64,000 nt of DNA, from contig NZ_CP011125.1 in NCBI RefSeq assembly GCF_000737325.1, forward strand, positions 5,766,001 to 5,830,000. The letters are read 5' to 3'. The position numbers were made by a program, and so were the translations under genes. Below, piece by piece: positions 27,366 through 36,305 of the stretch (positions are counted from its first letter, which is position 1; the number at the start of each line of letters is the position of its first letter). Under the pieces are notes generated by a model that made no database searches, was not told the origin of the DNA, and worked only from the letters and a program-made list of their open reading frames with translations. The DNA is from Sandaracinus amylolyticus (GTDB lineage: Bacteria > Myxococcota_A > Polyangia > Polyangiales > Sandaracinaceae).

Positions 27366-28031
27366 GTGGCGAGACCGAGCGACAGCGAGAAGGAACGGCG
27401 CGTCCCGGTGCAGGCGCGCAGCCGCCGGCGCTACGACGCGATCCTCGACGCGGCCGCGACGCTCTTCGCGGAGGCGGGCTTCGAGGCGACGACGGTCGAG
27501 GGCATCGCGGAGCACGCGCAGACGTCGATCGGGTCGGTCTACCAGTTCTTCCCGAACAAGACCGCGCTCTTCGAGGCGGTCGCGGAGCGCACGCTCGAGC
27601 GCTCGCGCGAGGCGTTCGACGCGCTCTTCGCGGCGGTGCCCGACGAGACCCCGTGGCCCGCGCTGATCGACGGCGCGGTGGACGCGTTCGCGGCGCTCCA
27701 CGCGAGCGATCCGGCGTTCCGCGCGGTGGTCGTGAACTTCGCGCTGTACCCGCTCTACGAGGAGCGCGACGACGCGCTCACCCGCGAGATCATCGAGCGC
27801 CTCGCGCAGCTGCTCGCGAAGCGCGCGCCGCACCTCCCGGAGCGCCGCCCGCGCCTGCTCGCGACGGTGATCGTGCAGACGTTCGCGTCGGCGATGTTCG
27901 TGTCCGAGCGCAGCGCGCCCTCGCTGCGCGGCGCGATGCGGGAAGAGCTGAAGACGCTGGTGCGGCGGTACCTCGAGCCCGAGCTCGGGCCCCCGGCGGC
28001 GACGCGACGTCGGCCTTTACGGCGCGCCTAG
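27366..28031 (+). CDS. TetR-family repressor of the P450 gene
   Basis: The GTG at 27366 gives 221 residues; an earlier in-frame GTG at 27333 lies inside the second operator and is rejected. The N-terminal helix-turn-helix is clear: 'ILDAAATLFAEAGFEATTVEGIAEHAQTSIGSVYQFFPNK' contains the TTVEGIA and GSVYQFF hallmarks at residues ~30-60. The C-terminal ligand domain is helical and unassigned. Divergence from the P450 with two shared palindromes indicates autoregulation and P450 control, with a small hydrophobic inducer likely. No good ribosome binding site is visible, so translation may be leaderless. Confidence 0.88.
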   Translation: MARPSDSEKERRVPVQARSRRRYDAILDAAATLFAEAGFEATTVEGIAEHAQTSIGSVYQFFPNKTALFEAVAERTLERSREAFDALFAAVPDETPWPALIDGAVDAFAALHASDPAFRAVVVNFALYPLYEERDDALTREIIERLAQLLAKRAPHLPERRPRLLATVIVQTFASAMFVSERSAPSLRGAMREELKTLVRRYLEPELGPPAATRRRPLRRA

Positions 28032-28055
28032 TTCCGGGGCACCATCGACGCCCGC

Positions 28056-29462
28056 ATGGGTACCCCGGAGCGGCTCGCCGACGTCGACCGCGAGCTCGCG
28101 TCGTTCGGCAAGGGCGACGACGTGCTCGGAGCCGTGATCCGGCGCGCGCGCGACGCCGCGCCGAGCTCGCTGGACGCGATCGACGCGGTGCTCGACGGCC
28201 TCTCCGAGAGGCGCTCCGAGCCTCCGCAGCCCGAGCGCACCGAGGCCGCCGCGCCCGAGCCCGCGCGAGCTCGTCCGCCCACGCCGCCTCCGCCGCCGCG
28301 GCCCCTCACCGCGAGGCCGCCGCCGCCGCCCGCGCGCCCGGCGTCGAGCTTCCCGCGCCCGGCGAGCATCCCCGCAGCGCCGCGCGTCGAGACGGTCCCG
28401 CCGCCGGGCATGATCGCGAAGCCGGCGACGTGGGAGCGCCCCGCCCCGATCGAGCCGCCTCCCGAAGACGGCTCCGGCCTGGTCCAGCTGCCCGACGAGC
28501 TCCTCCGCGGCGCGGCGCTGCCGCCGGTGCTCGAGCTCGACGCCGACGATCCGCCGACGGCGACCCGCAACGCGCCGCCGGTCGAGGAAGAGCCGACCGA
28601 CGCGTCGCCCGCGATCGCCGCGCGCGTGGCCGCGATCCGAGCCGCGGCGGCGCAGGCCCGCGACATCCCGCCGCCCCCGCGCCGCGCGGCTTCGGTACGC
28701 CCTGCGCGCGCTCCGTCCGAGGCGCCCGCGCCCGACACCACGCCGCCCGGCGCGGCCGCCGAGGCGTTCGAGGACACGACCGACATCCGCGATCCGAACA
28801 GCCTCGAGAACGCGCTGCTCTCGAGCGACGAGGTCATCGGCGAGGAGCCGACCGGCGAGGTGGCGCTGCCTCCGCTGACGCGCGACGATCGACCGCTCGC
28901 GAACCTCTTCGACGACGCGTCGATCGCGCCGCCGCCCGGCAGCGTCGCGCCGGGCGCGCTCGCGGACCTGTTCGACGATGCGCGCCCCGAGGCCGAGCCG
29001 GCCGCGCACCAGGACCTCGCGGATCTCCTCGGCGCGGATCTGCAGGAGGCGCTCGCGGCGGGCGGTCACGGCCTCGATGGCAGCCGTCCGCTCGACGACG
29101 ACGACGCGACCGCGCTCTTCGGCGATCCGCTCGCGCCGCGCAGCTCGCTCCCGCCGCGCCCGCCGGGCGACGTGCTCGACGCGCAGCTCGACTCCATCGT
29201 GGGCGAGCCGATGTCGAATGCGGTCGAGCCCTCGGACATGCCGCCGTCCGGCGAGTTCGAGCTGATGATCGACGAGGACGTGCTGGTGCTCGACGACGTC
29301 GAGCTCGGCGAGGGCGAGTCCAGCGTCGGCTCGAGCGACGACGGCGAGGGCCGCATCCCGCGCTCCCAGATCCCGCCGGCGATGCCCTCGTCGGCGCCGC
29401 CCCCGCCGCCTCCGGGCACGCAGCCCAAGGGCCTGATCAGCCGGCTGCTGAACCGGAAGTGA
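28056..29462 (+). CDS. Disordered Pro- and Asp-rich protein
   Basis: The 468-residue protein is not recognised. A short helical N-terminus ('ERLADVDRELASFGKG...LDAIDAVLDGLSER') is followed by a proline-rich tract (PTPPPPPRP, RPPPPPARP) and acidic segments with repeated short motifs LANLFDDA, LADLFDDA and LADLLGAD (residues ~285-330). The end is basic, GLISRLLNRK. It is probably intrinsically disordered and cytoplasmic, perhaps a scaffold with repeated L-A-x-L-F-D-D binding motifs. It starts 24 bases after the TetR stop and may be co-transcribed. A strong hairpin follows the stop. Confidence 0.75.
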   Translation: MGTPERLADVDRELASFGKGDDVLGAVIRRARDAAPSSLDAIDAVLDGLSERRSEPPQPERTEAAAPEPARARPPTPPPPPRPLTARPPPPPARPASSFPRPASIPAAPRVETVPPPGMIAKPATWERPAPIEPPPEDGSGLVQLPDELLRGAALPPVLELDADDPPTATRNAPPVEEEPTDASPAIAARVAAIRAAAAQARDIPPPPRRAASVRPARAPSEAPAPDTTPPGAAAEAFEDTTDIRDPNSLENALLSSDEVIGEEPTGEVALPPLTRDDRPLANLFDDASIAPPPGSVAPGALADLFDDARPEAEPAAHQDLADLLGADLQEALAAGGHGLDGSRPLDDDDATALFGDPLAPRSSLPPRPPGDVLDAQLDSIVGEPMSNAVEPSDMPPSGEFELMIDEDVLVLDDVELGEGESSVGSSDDGEGRIPRSQIPPAMPSSAPPPPPPGTQPKGLISRLLNRK

Positions 29463-29469
29463 AACGCAC

Positions 29470-29503
29470 GACGCCCCGACCTCCGCGAGGAGATCGGGGC
29501 GTC
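29470..29503. terminator. Bidirectional hairpin terminator
   Basis: A perfect 10-bp stem GACGCCCCGA / TCGGGGCGTC encloses a 14-base loop that itself contains CCTC-CGC-GAGG. It begins 7 bases after the stop at 29462 and lies before the stop of the convergent gene at 29531. The 3' side lacks a U tract. Confidence 0.6.
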
Positions 29504-29530
29504 CGGCGTTCGGGCTCGGCGACGAGAGGC

Positions 29531-30415
29531 TCAGCCGCCGAAGTAGAACGTCATGCCGACGGTGCCGTAGAAGCCGCCCGAGAGGTTCGTGCCCTCGAGC
29601 TCGCCGTCCTCGCCGCGGCGCACGAACTCGTACCCGTCGCCGACGTGCTGGCGCAGGAACCCACGCGCATCGAGGTTCAGCGCGAAGTGGCGGCCGATGC
29701 GCCACTCGAAGCCGAGGCCGGCCTCGCCGCCCACGTACTCGAGCTCACGCTCGCCGAGGCGCGTCTCCTGCCCGGCGATCGACACGCCCGCACCGACGAG
29801 CGCGTAGACCTGGAACCGGTGCTGCGGGTTGAAGAAGAAGAGCAGGTTCGCGGTGAACGGGACCTCCCAGCGGCCGCCGCTGTCGGCGCCGTAGTTGAGG
29901 CTCTCACCGCCGAAGATGCCCGCGCCGATGTCGATCGCGAGGTGGCGGATGGGGCGTAGGCGGAACGCGCCCTGGAAGCCGCCCATCCCCACGTTCTCGG
30001 TCATCAGACCGGCGAGCGCGATGTGCACGCCGATGTCGAACTCGGGCACGAGCTCGTAGCGCACCACGCGGCGGCGCTCGACCTGCACCTGCACGACCGG
30101 CGGCGGCGGAGGCTGCGCGGGGCGCACGACGACCACGCGCGGCGGCGGGGGCGGCGGCTGCGCCGGCTGCACGATCACCACCGGCGGCTGCGGCGGAGGC
30201 GGCTGCACGACCACCGGCGGGGGCGGCGGCTGCACGACCACCGGCGGCGGCTGTACGACGACCGGCGGCGGAGGAGGCGGCTGCGCGGGGCCGATGCGGA
30301 GCTCCGCGCAGAAGATGTCGTCGGGCCGGCACTGAGCCTCGGCGCGCATCGAAGGCGCGAGGAGCGCGGCGGCGACGCCGAGGACGGACAGAGCACAAAG
30401 GATGCGGTTGGTCAT
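29531..30415 (-). CDS. Outer-membrane barrel protein with P-x-VVVQP repeats
   Basis: From ATG 30415 the protein has 294 residues with a signal peptide ending AEAQC. Residues ~50-115 are a low-complexity tract of PPPPVVVQ/PPVVIVQP repeats, probably an extended periplasmic or cell-wall-spanning linker. The C-terminal ~175 residues look like an 8-strand barrel ('AFRLRPIRHLAIDIGAG', 'FQVYALVGAGVSI', 'GGFYGTVGMTFYFGG'), similar in outline to OmpA/OmpW-type proteins of myxobacteria. No OmpA peptidoglycan-binding domain is present. The gene is alone between a convergent neighbour and sctV. Confidence 0.78.
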   Translation of the reverse strand: MTNRILCALSVLGVAAALLAPSMRAEAQCRPDDIFCAELRIGPAQPPPPPPVVVQPPPVVVQPPPPPVVVQPPPPQPPVVIVQPAQPPPPPPRVVVVRPAQPPPPPVVQVQVERRRVVRYELVPEFDIGVHIALAGLMTENVGMGGFQGAFRLRPIRHLAIDIGAGIFGGESLNYGADSGGRWEVPFTANLLFFFNPQHRFQVYALVGAGVSIAGQETRLGERELEYVGGEAGLGFEWRIGRHFALNLDARGFLRQHVGDGYEFVRRGEDGELEGTNLSGGFYGTVGMTFYFGG

Positions 30416-30578
30416 CGCGAGTCGAACCCCCGGTGGAGGCGGGCCAGCGGCACTGGCGTCGCGGTCGAGCAACTCTGGTGCCACGCGATGCTAGCTGCCG
30501 TGCCTCGCGTTTTCGATGGGGATCCCGCTCGATTCGCCCGCGATCGACAACCGCGGTGCGCTCGACGTGACCCGGCGT

Positions 30579-32423
30579 TCACAACGCGACCCGCCCGACG
30601 GTCTTCACGGTGACGGCGGGATCGAGCTCCGTGTACGCGAGGACGGCGACGTCCGGCAGCTCCACCTCGAGCAGGCGCCGCAGCGCGCGGCGCACGTCGG
30701 GCTGCGTGAGCAGCGGCGGGACGCGGCCCTCGCGCGACGAGACCGCACGTCGCACGACGGCGACGACGTCGCGCGCGGTCGAGGGCGGCAGCGCGAGCGC
30801 GCCGCTGCGCTGCAGGCCATCGCGCAGGGTCTCCTCGATCTCGGGGTCGAGCACGAGCACCTCGAGCACGCCGCCGTCGGCGTGCGCGTGCGTGAGGTGT
30901 CGGCGCAGCGCGACGCGAAGCGAGTCCGCGAGCGCGGCCGGATCCGTCGCGGTCGCGGTCGCGAGCGCCTCGAGGATCTCGCGGAGCGGGCGGATCGAGA
31001 CGCCCTCGTCGACCAGCCGCCGCAGCACGTCGGCGAGCAGCGGCAGCGCGATCGGCTTGGGCACGACGTGGCGGACCAGCGCGGGGTGCGTGCGCTCGAG
31101 CTGGTCGAGCATCGACTGCACCTCTTGCAGGCCTACGAGGTCCGCCGCGCGGCGCCGCACCGCGCGCTCGAGGATCGCGACGAGCTCGTCGTCCGCGAGC
31201 TCTCCGCGCGCGACCGGGATCTCGTGCAGGTGGATGGCGTAGTCGCGCGGCGCGAGCGTGCTGCTCGCGTGGGCGCGCACCTCGGGCAGCACCACCCCGA
31301 GCGACGCAAAGAGGCGATCACGCAGCGCGGGGACGTCGCGCTCGAGGAGCCCGTCGAGCCCCGCAGCGAGCGCGGCGCCGAGCTCGATCGTGATCGGCAC
31401 GAGGCGCGGTGAGCGCTCGACGTCGCGCACGTCGACGCGCGGCGCGCGCCGCGAGAGCCGCCACGCGACACCCCCGAACACCGCCGCGAGCACCACGAAC
31501 GGCGCGGGAGGCAGCCCGGGCACGATCGCGAGCAGCACGAGGAACCCCGACGCGATCGCGAGGGCGCGAGGGTTGCCGAAGATCTGCCGCCCCACGTCGC
31601 CGCCGAGCGAGCTCTGCTCGTCCTCGGACGCGACGCGCGTGACCACGAGGCCCGCCGCGGTCGAGATCAGCAGCGACGGGATCTGCGAGACGAGCCCGTC
31701 GCCGATCGTCAGCAGCCCGTAGCGCTGCAGGCTCTCGAGCGCGCCCATGTCGTGCATCGCGACGCCGATCACGACGCCGAACACGATGTTCACGCCGGTG
31801 ATGACGATCCCGGCGATCGCATCGCCCTTCACGAACTTCATGGCGCCGTCCATCGCGCCGTAGAACTGGCTCTCGCGCTGCAGCAAGCGACGCCGCCGCC
31901 GCGCTTCGTCGTGACCGAGCGCGCCGCTGCGCAGATCGGCGTCGATCGCCATCTGCTTGCCGGGCATCGCGTCGAGCGCGAAGCGCGCGCCCACCTCGGC
32001 CACGCGCTCGCTGCCGCGCGCGATCACCATGAACTGGATCAGCGTGAGGATCAGGAACACGACCGCGCCGACGACGTAGTTGCCCTGCACCACGAAGTCG
32101 CCGAACGCGCGGATCACCTCGCCCGCGTCGGCCTGCAGCAGGATGAGGCGCGTCGAGCTCACGTTGAGCGCGAGCCGGAAGAGCGTCGTGATCAGCAGGA
32201 TCGTCGGGAACGACGTGAACGCGAGCGCGTCGGGCACGTACATCGCGACGAGCAGGATCACGATCGCGAGCGACACGTTCCCCGCGAGCAGCACGTCGAG
32301 GAGCGGTGTCGGCAGCGGGACGATCATCATCCCGACGATCAGCACGACGAGGAGCGCGAGCCCGGCGTCGGCGTAGCGCCGCACGGTCGCGGGATCGCTC
32401 GAGCTCGTCGTGGGCGCCGGCAT
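30579..32423 (-). CDS. FlhA/SctV family type III export gate protein
   Basis: The 614-residue protein matches the FHIPEP family. The N-terminal half has about eight transmembrane helices (e.g. 'GLALLVVLIVGMMIVPLP', 'LLDVLLAGNVSLAIVILLVAMYVPDAL'). It also has the family blocks 'FPTILLITTLFRLALNVSSTR' and 'GDAIAGIVITGVNIVFG', where the charged loop couples export to the proton-motive force. The C-terminal cytoplasmic domain (~340-614) would form the nonameric export ring and carries 'LREILEALA'. Flagellar FlhA and injectisome SctV cannot be separated with certainty, though absence of flagellar genes and the general pattern favour SctV. No other type III genes occur in the window. It follows recR by 46 bases. 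Confidence 0.88.
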   Translation of the reverse strand: MPAPTTSSSDPATVRRYADAGLALLVVLIVGMMIVPLPTPLLDVLLAGNVSLAIVILLVAMYVPDALAFTSFPTILLITTLFRLALNVSSTRLILLQADAGEVIRAFGDFVVQGNYVVGAVVFLILTLIQFMVIARGSERVAEVGARFALDAMPGKQMAIDADLRSGALGHDEARRRRRLLQRESQFYGAMDGAMKFVKGDAIAGIVITGVNIVFGVVIGVAMHDMGALESLQRYGLLTIGDGLVSQIPSLLISTAAGLVVTRVASEDEQSSLGGDVGRQIFGNPRALAIASGFLVLLAIVPGLPPAPFVVLAAVFGGVAWRLSRRAPRVDVRDVERSPRLVPITIELGAALAAGLDGLLERDVPALRDRLFASLGVVLPEVRAHASSTLAPRDYAIHLHEIPVARGELADDELVAILERAVRRRAADLVGLQEVQSMLDQLERTHPALVRHVVPKPIALPLLADVLRRLVDEGVSIRPLREILEALATATATDPAALADSLRVALRRHLTHAHADGGVLEVLVLDPEIEETLRDGLQRSGALALPPSTARDVVAVVRRAVSSREGRVPPLLTQPDVRRALRRLLEVELPDVAVLAYTELDPAVTVKTVGRVAL

Positions 32424-32469
32424 GTCTCGGGTCAGAGAGACTGCCGAGAAATCGCGGCGAGCGCGAGCG

Positions 32470-33060
32470 TCAAAGCTCGCGTCGGCCGTCGAGCGCGCGG
32501 CCGAGCGTGATCTGATCGGCGAACTCGAGCTCGCCCCCGTGCGGCAGGCCGCTCGCGATGCGCGACACGCGCGCGCCGAACGGCTTGAGCGACTGCGCGA
32601 GGTAGAGCGCGGTCGCCTCGCCCTCGACGCTGAGCGGCGTCGCGACGACGACCTCGCGCACGCCCTCTTCGCGCACGCGCGTGATCAGGCGATCGACGTC
32701 GATCGCGTCGGGGCCGATGCCGTCGAGCGGCGCGAGCAGCGCGTGGAGCACGTGGTAGCGGCCGCGGAACGTGCCGCTCTTCTCGATCGCGGCGAGGTCG
32801 GGCACGCGCGCGACGACGCACAGCACGCCGGGGTCGCGCCGCGGGTCCGCGCACACGCGACAGAGCGGATCGAGCGCCCAGTTGCCGCAGCGCTCGCAGT
32901 GCCGGACGCGCTCGTGGATCTGCGCGATCGAGGCGCCGAGCGCGGCGGCGTACTGGGGATCCGCGCCGAGCACGTAGTGCGCGAGGCGCGTCGCGGTGCG
33001 CTCCCCGATGCCGGGAAGGCGCGCGAGCAGCATCACGAGCTCGGCGAGCGGATCGTCCAT
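32470..33060 (-). CDS. recR: Recombination protein RecR
   Basis: The 196-residue protein from ATG 33060 is RecR, partner of RecF/RecO in loading RecA at single-strand gaps. The helix-hairpin-helix 'LLARLPGIGERTATRLAHYVL' is at 10-30, and the C4 zinc finger 'CERCGNW..CRVCADPRRD' at ~55-75. The Toprim domain has 'LCVVARVPDLAAIE' and 'SVEGEATALYLAQSLKP', where E-G-E/A-T matches the family. Length is normal (~200). It is downstream of dnaX and ybaB in the standard order, with a three-hairpin repeat in between. Confidence 0.95.
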   Translation of the reverse strand: MDDPLAELVMLLARLPGIGERTATRLAHYVLGADPQYAAALGASIAQIHERVRHCERCGNWALDPLCRVCADPRRDPGVLCVVARVPDLAAIEKSGTFRGRYHVLHALLAPLDGIGPDAIDVDRLITRVREEGVREVVVATPLSVEGEATALYLAQSLKPFGARVSRIASGLPHGGELEFADQITLGRALDGRREL

Positions 33061-33158
33061 GTTCGATCGAGCACCTGCGGGCGACGTGCGCGGCCGCAAG
33101 CCGCGCGCGCCCGCCGACCGTCGCAAGGGGGTGTAGGGGACCCCGCGCAGCGCGGAGC

Positions 33159-33294
33159 GGCCGGGAGTCGACGGGGGGCGGAGCCCCCCGGGGAAGTCAG
33201 AAGAGGCCGGGGGTCGACAGGGGGGCGGAGCCCCCCGGGATCAGGAGCGGCCGGGGGTCGACAGGGGGGCGGAGCCCCCCGGGGAATCAGAACA
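33159..33294. repeat. Three tandem hairpin units derived from the ybaB 3' end
   Basis: Three imperfect 44-47 bp units contain the identical hairpin GGGGGGC-GGA-GCCCCCC at 33173-33189, 33220-33236 and 33264-33280. Each is followed or preceded by TCAG[AG]A...GGCCGGGG, which on the minus strand decodes as the ybaB tail 'PGLF-stop' (or PGRS-stop), so the units look like duplications of the ybaB terminus plus a hairpin. The third unit overlaps the real ybaB stop at 33287. They lie inside the ybaB-recR gap of the operon (226 bases). Confidence 0.75.
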
Positions 33295-33613
33295 GGCCGG
33301 GGATCTTCAGGCCGCCGGTGACCTTCTCGAGCTCGGCGTCGACGACCTCGTTCGCCTTCTTCATGCCGGCGTTCACCGCCGCGACGACGAGGTCCTGGAC
33401 CATCGAGAGGTCCTCGCCCTTGAGGAGCTCGGGCGCGATCTCGATCGAGACGAGCTCCTTCGCGCCGTTGACCTTCACCTTGACCTGGTCGTTGCCGGCG
33501 CCGGCCTCGACGACCTCGCTCTGGAGCTCCTGCTTGCGCTTCTCGATCTTGCGCTGCAGGCGGCTGGCCTGGCGCATCAGCTCGCTCATGCCGCCGCGGA
33601 AATGCGTGCTCAT
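33287..33613 (-). CDS. ybaB: YbaB/EbfC nucleoid-associated protein
   Basis: The 108-residue protein matches the YbaB/EbfC family of small DNA-binding dimers. It shows the helical 'MRQASRLQRKIEKRKQEL', the beta core 'VKVKVNGAKELVSIEIAPELL', and the family pattern 'MVQDLVVAAVNAGMKKANEV', ending with the conserved 'GLKIPGLF'. It sits 69 bases after the dnaX stop and upstream of recR, the usual dnaX-ybaB-recR arrangement. Its function is nucleoid organisation and possibly recombination support. Confidence 0.95.
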   Translation of the reverse strand: MSTHFRGGMSELMRQASRLQRKIEKRKQELQSEVVEAGAGNDQVKVKVNGAKELVSIEIAPELLKGEDLSMVQDLVVAAVNAGMKKANEVVDAELEKVTGGLKIPGLF

Positions 33614-33682
33614 CGGATCTGCTTCGCTCCGGGGTTGGAAGGGGGGCGATTGTTACTCAGAGGGCCGAGCGGCACAACGCGC

Positions 33683-36244
33683 TCAATCGCCCTCGAGGCG
33701 CACCTCGGCGGCCTCGGGGCGCGCTTCGAACACAGAGAGCGCCTCGACGACCATCGGGTGGTTCAGCGCCTTCTTCTTCGTCGCTTCCCAGCGCGCGCGC
33801 TGACGCTCGGCCTCGAGCTCGGCGATGGTCTGGCCGCCGGGGTCGTTGCCCGCGCGCTCGATGACGGTCACGGAGGGGCGCGCGCCGAGGACGCGCTCGG
33901 CGATCTCGGCGATCGCGGCTCGGGCGTCGGGGGCGTCGGCCTGGCGCCGATAGAACGAGCCGGCGGGGAACGCGATCACGATCTCGTCGCGGCCGACCCG
34001 CGACGGCGACGCGTGGAGGAGCACCGAGCCGAGCGCAGGGCGCGTCTCCATGAGGACGGCGACGACGGTCTCCCAGCGGGTGGTCGCGTCGGGGTCGGCG
34101 GGGCGGGCGGGGGCACGGGCGGGGGCGACGGCGGGAGCGACGGCGGGTGCGACGGCGACGGCGGGTGCGACGGCGACGGCGGGTGCGACGGCGACGGCGG
34201 GTGCGGGCGCGAACGCCGCCGCAGGGGCGAACGCGGGCGCCGCCGGAGCGGGCGCGGGGCGGGACGCGGGCGCAGGGCGCGTCGCGGAGAGGGCCTGGAA
34301 CAGCGCGTCGACCGAGGCGAGCGCCGGATCGACCGGCGCCGCCGAACGCGGAGACGGCGCAGGGTGTGCCGAAGTGGGGCCAGGACGAGCCACTTCGGGT
34401 CGGAGATCGGTCGCTACCGGTCCGACGGGGCTCCTCACCGGTCCGACGGGGCTGCCTACCGGTCCGACGACACTGCCTACCGGTCCAACTGCGCTGCCTA
34501 CCGGTCCGACTTCGCTCGCGACCGGTCCAACCGGGCCGCCTACCGGTCCGACGACGCTGCCTACCGGTCCGACAGCGCTCGCTACCGGTCCGACAGCGCT
34601 CGCTACCGGTCCGACAGCGCTCGCTACCGGTCCGACAGCGCTCGCTACCGGTCCGACAGCGCTCGCTACCGGTCCGACAGCGCTCGCTACCGGTCCTACA
34701 GCGCTCGCTACCGGTCCTACAGCGCTCGCTACCGGTCCGACAGCGCTCGCTACCGGTCCGACCGCGTTCACTCCGACGCTGGCGCGGGTCGGCTCGGGCG
34801 CCGCCGCTGCGCGCGCGTCGCCCTCGTCCTCCGCGCGCAGCCCACCCGACGACGATGCGCTCGCCGCAGGGGCAGGTTCTTCTTCCGCGTCGTCGGCCGC
34901 GGGCATCACCGCGCGGCGCTCCGCCGTCTCGATGCGCGCGCCCGGGCCACGCAGCCGCTCGATCAGCGCGCTCGCGTCGTCGGGCGCGGCCGTCGCGCGC
35001 GGCGTGCGCGTCCCACCGCCGCCGCCACCACGACCGCCGCCGCCTCCGCCGCGCGGACCGGTCGGCGCCGGGCCCGCCGGGCGCCCCGACTGCAGCGCGT
35101 CGAGCCGCGCAACGATCTCCGCGATCGCGCGCAGCGGCGGGCGCGTCGCGAGGCGCACCAGGCCCATCTCGAGCGTCAGGCGCGGCATCGACGCCTTCGC
35201 GATCTCGTCGACGAGCAGCGAGAGCGACGCGAACGCGCGCTGCATCTCGAGCTCCTCGACGCGCTCCACGAGGTCGAGCGCCTTGCGCCGCTCTTCCTCG
35301 ACGAGCGCGACCAGCTCGGTGCCCGGCCCCGCGACCTTCAGCACCACGAGGTCGCGCATCAGCTCGGTGAGCGCCTTCGAGAAGTGCAGCATGTCGAGGC
35401 CGCGCGTCGCGAGCGCGTCGACCACGCCGAGCGCGCCCGCGCCGTCGCCCTCGAGCACCGCCGCCGACGCGCGATGCAGCAGATCGCGATCCGCGATGCC
35501 GAGCACGCGCGCGACCTCTTCGCCCACCAGCGTCGTGCCCGCGAACGCGACGATCTGATCGAGCAAGGTCAGCGCGTCGCGCATCGAGCCCGCGGCCTCG
35601 CGCGCCACGATCGCGACCGCCGCGTCGTCCGCCTGGATGCCCTCGCGCCCGAGGATGTCGCGCACCCGCGACGCGACGACGCTCTGCGGGATCAGGCGGA
35701 AGTCGTAGCGCTGGCAGCGCGAGCGGATCGTGATCGGGACCTTGTGCGACTCCGTCGTCGCGAAGATGAACTTCACGTGCGGCGGCGGCTCCTCCAGCGT
35801 CTTGAGGAACGCGTTGAACGCGCCCGTCGAGAGCATGTGGACCTCGTCGACGATCACGATCTTGAAGCGGTCGCGCGCAGGACGGAACGGGATCGTCTCC
35901 TGCAGCCGGCGCACGTCCTCGACGCTGTTGTTCGAGGCGCCGTCGATCTCGAGCACGTCGAGGTCGACGCCGGTCGTGATCTCGCGGCACGGATCGCAGA
36001 CGCCGCAGGGCTCGCTCGTGGGCCCGCGCGTGCCGCTGCCGTCGGGGCCCGCGCAGTTGAGCGCCTTCGCGAGGATGCGCGCGGTGGTCGTCTTGCCCAC
36101 GCCGCGCACGCCGGTGAACAGGAACGCGTGCGCGACGCGGCCCGAGGCGATCGCGTTCCCGAGCGTGCGCGTGACGTGCTCCTGGCCGACGAGGTCGGAG
36201 AACGTCTGCGGTCGATACTTCCGCGCGAGGACCGTGTACGCCAT
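33683..36244 (-). CDS. dnaX: DNA polymerase III subunits gamma/tau with heptad-repeat linker
   Basis: The 853-residue clamp-loader ATPase has Walker [10 protein letters not shown] near residue 45, zinc cysteines ([11 protein letters not shown]) and Walker [10 protein letters not shown]. Sensor 1 FIFATTE and the AAA+ lid follow. Beyond ~residue 380 the protein becomes low-complexity. A Gly/Arg-rich stretch is followed by seventeen heptads of the form S-A-V-G-P-V-A (about residues 490-610), then a second Ala/Pro/Val tract ('[11 protein letters not shown]'). The C-terminal tau-like domain (~710-853) holds '[20 protein letters not shown]'. No A-AAA-AAG slippery site is apparent, so the short gamma form may not be made by frameshifting. 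It heads the operon with ybaB, recR and sctV. Confidence 0.94.
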   Translation of the reverse strand: MAYTVLARKYRPQTFSDLVGQEHVTRTLGNAIASGRVAHAFLFTGVRGVGKTTTARILAKALNCAGPDGSGTRGPTSEPCGVCDPCREITTGVDLDVLEIDGASNNSVEDVRRLQETIPFRPARDRFKIVIVDEVHMLSTGAFNAFLKTLEEPPPHVKFIFATTESHKVPITIRSRCQRYDFRLIPQSVVASRVRDILGREGIQADDAAVAIVAREAAGSMRDALTLLDQIVAFAGTTLVGEEVARVLGIADRDLLHRASAAVLEGDGAGALGVVDALATRGLDMLHFSKALTELMRDLVVLKVAGPGTELVALVEEERRKALDLVERVEELEMQRAFASLSLLVDEIAKASMPRLTLEMGLVRLATRPPLRAIAEIVARLDALQSGRPAGPAPTGPRGGGGGGRGGGGGGTRTPRATAAPDDASALIERLRGPGARIETAERRAVMPAADDAEEEPAPAASASSSGGLRAEDEGDARAAAAPEPTRASVGVNAVGPVASAVGPVASAVGPVASAVGPVASAVGPVASAVGPVASAVGPVASAVGPVASAVGPVASAVGPVGSVVGPVGGPVGPVASEVGPVGSAVGPVGSVVGPVGSPVGPVRSPVGPVATDLRPEVARPGPTSAHPAPSPRSAAPVDPALASVDALFQALSATRPAPASRPAPAPAAPAFAPAAAFAPAPAVAVAPAVAVAPAVAVAPAVAPAVAPARAPARPADPDATTRWETVVAVLMETRPALGSVLLHASPSRVGRDEIVIAFPAGSFYRRQADAPDARAAIAEIAERVLGARPSVTVIERAGNDPGGQTIAELEAERQRARWEATKKKALNHPMVVEALSVFEARPEAAEVRLEGD
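34416..34772. repeat. 17 x 21-bp minisatellite inside dnaX
   Basis: Seventeen tandem units of ACCGGTCCGACAGCGCTCGCT type run with exact 21-bp period. Units 8-13 (34563-34688) are identical to each other; units 14-15 differ by one base, and the outermost units diverge more. All units keep the dnaX frame and encode S-A-V-G-P-V-A heptads, so unit number can change without frameshift. A second shorter repeat (GCGACGGCGGGT type) is at ~34130-34205. Confidence 0.95.
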
Positions 36245-36305
36245 GAGCGCGCGAAGATAGCAAATCCCCGCGCGAGGGGATCTCGACCGCGTGCTATCGC
36301 ACGGC

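Noticed and set aside
34050-35558. Open frames on the plus strand opposite dnaX
   Set aside because: Low-complexity Thr/Gly/Pro translation of the same 21-bp repeat. The minus-strand dnaX frame carries all family motifs.
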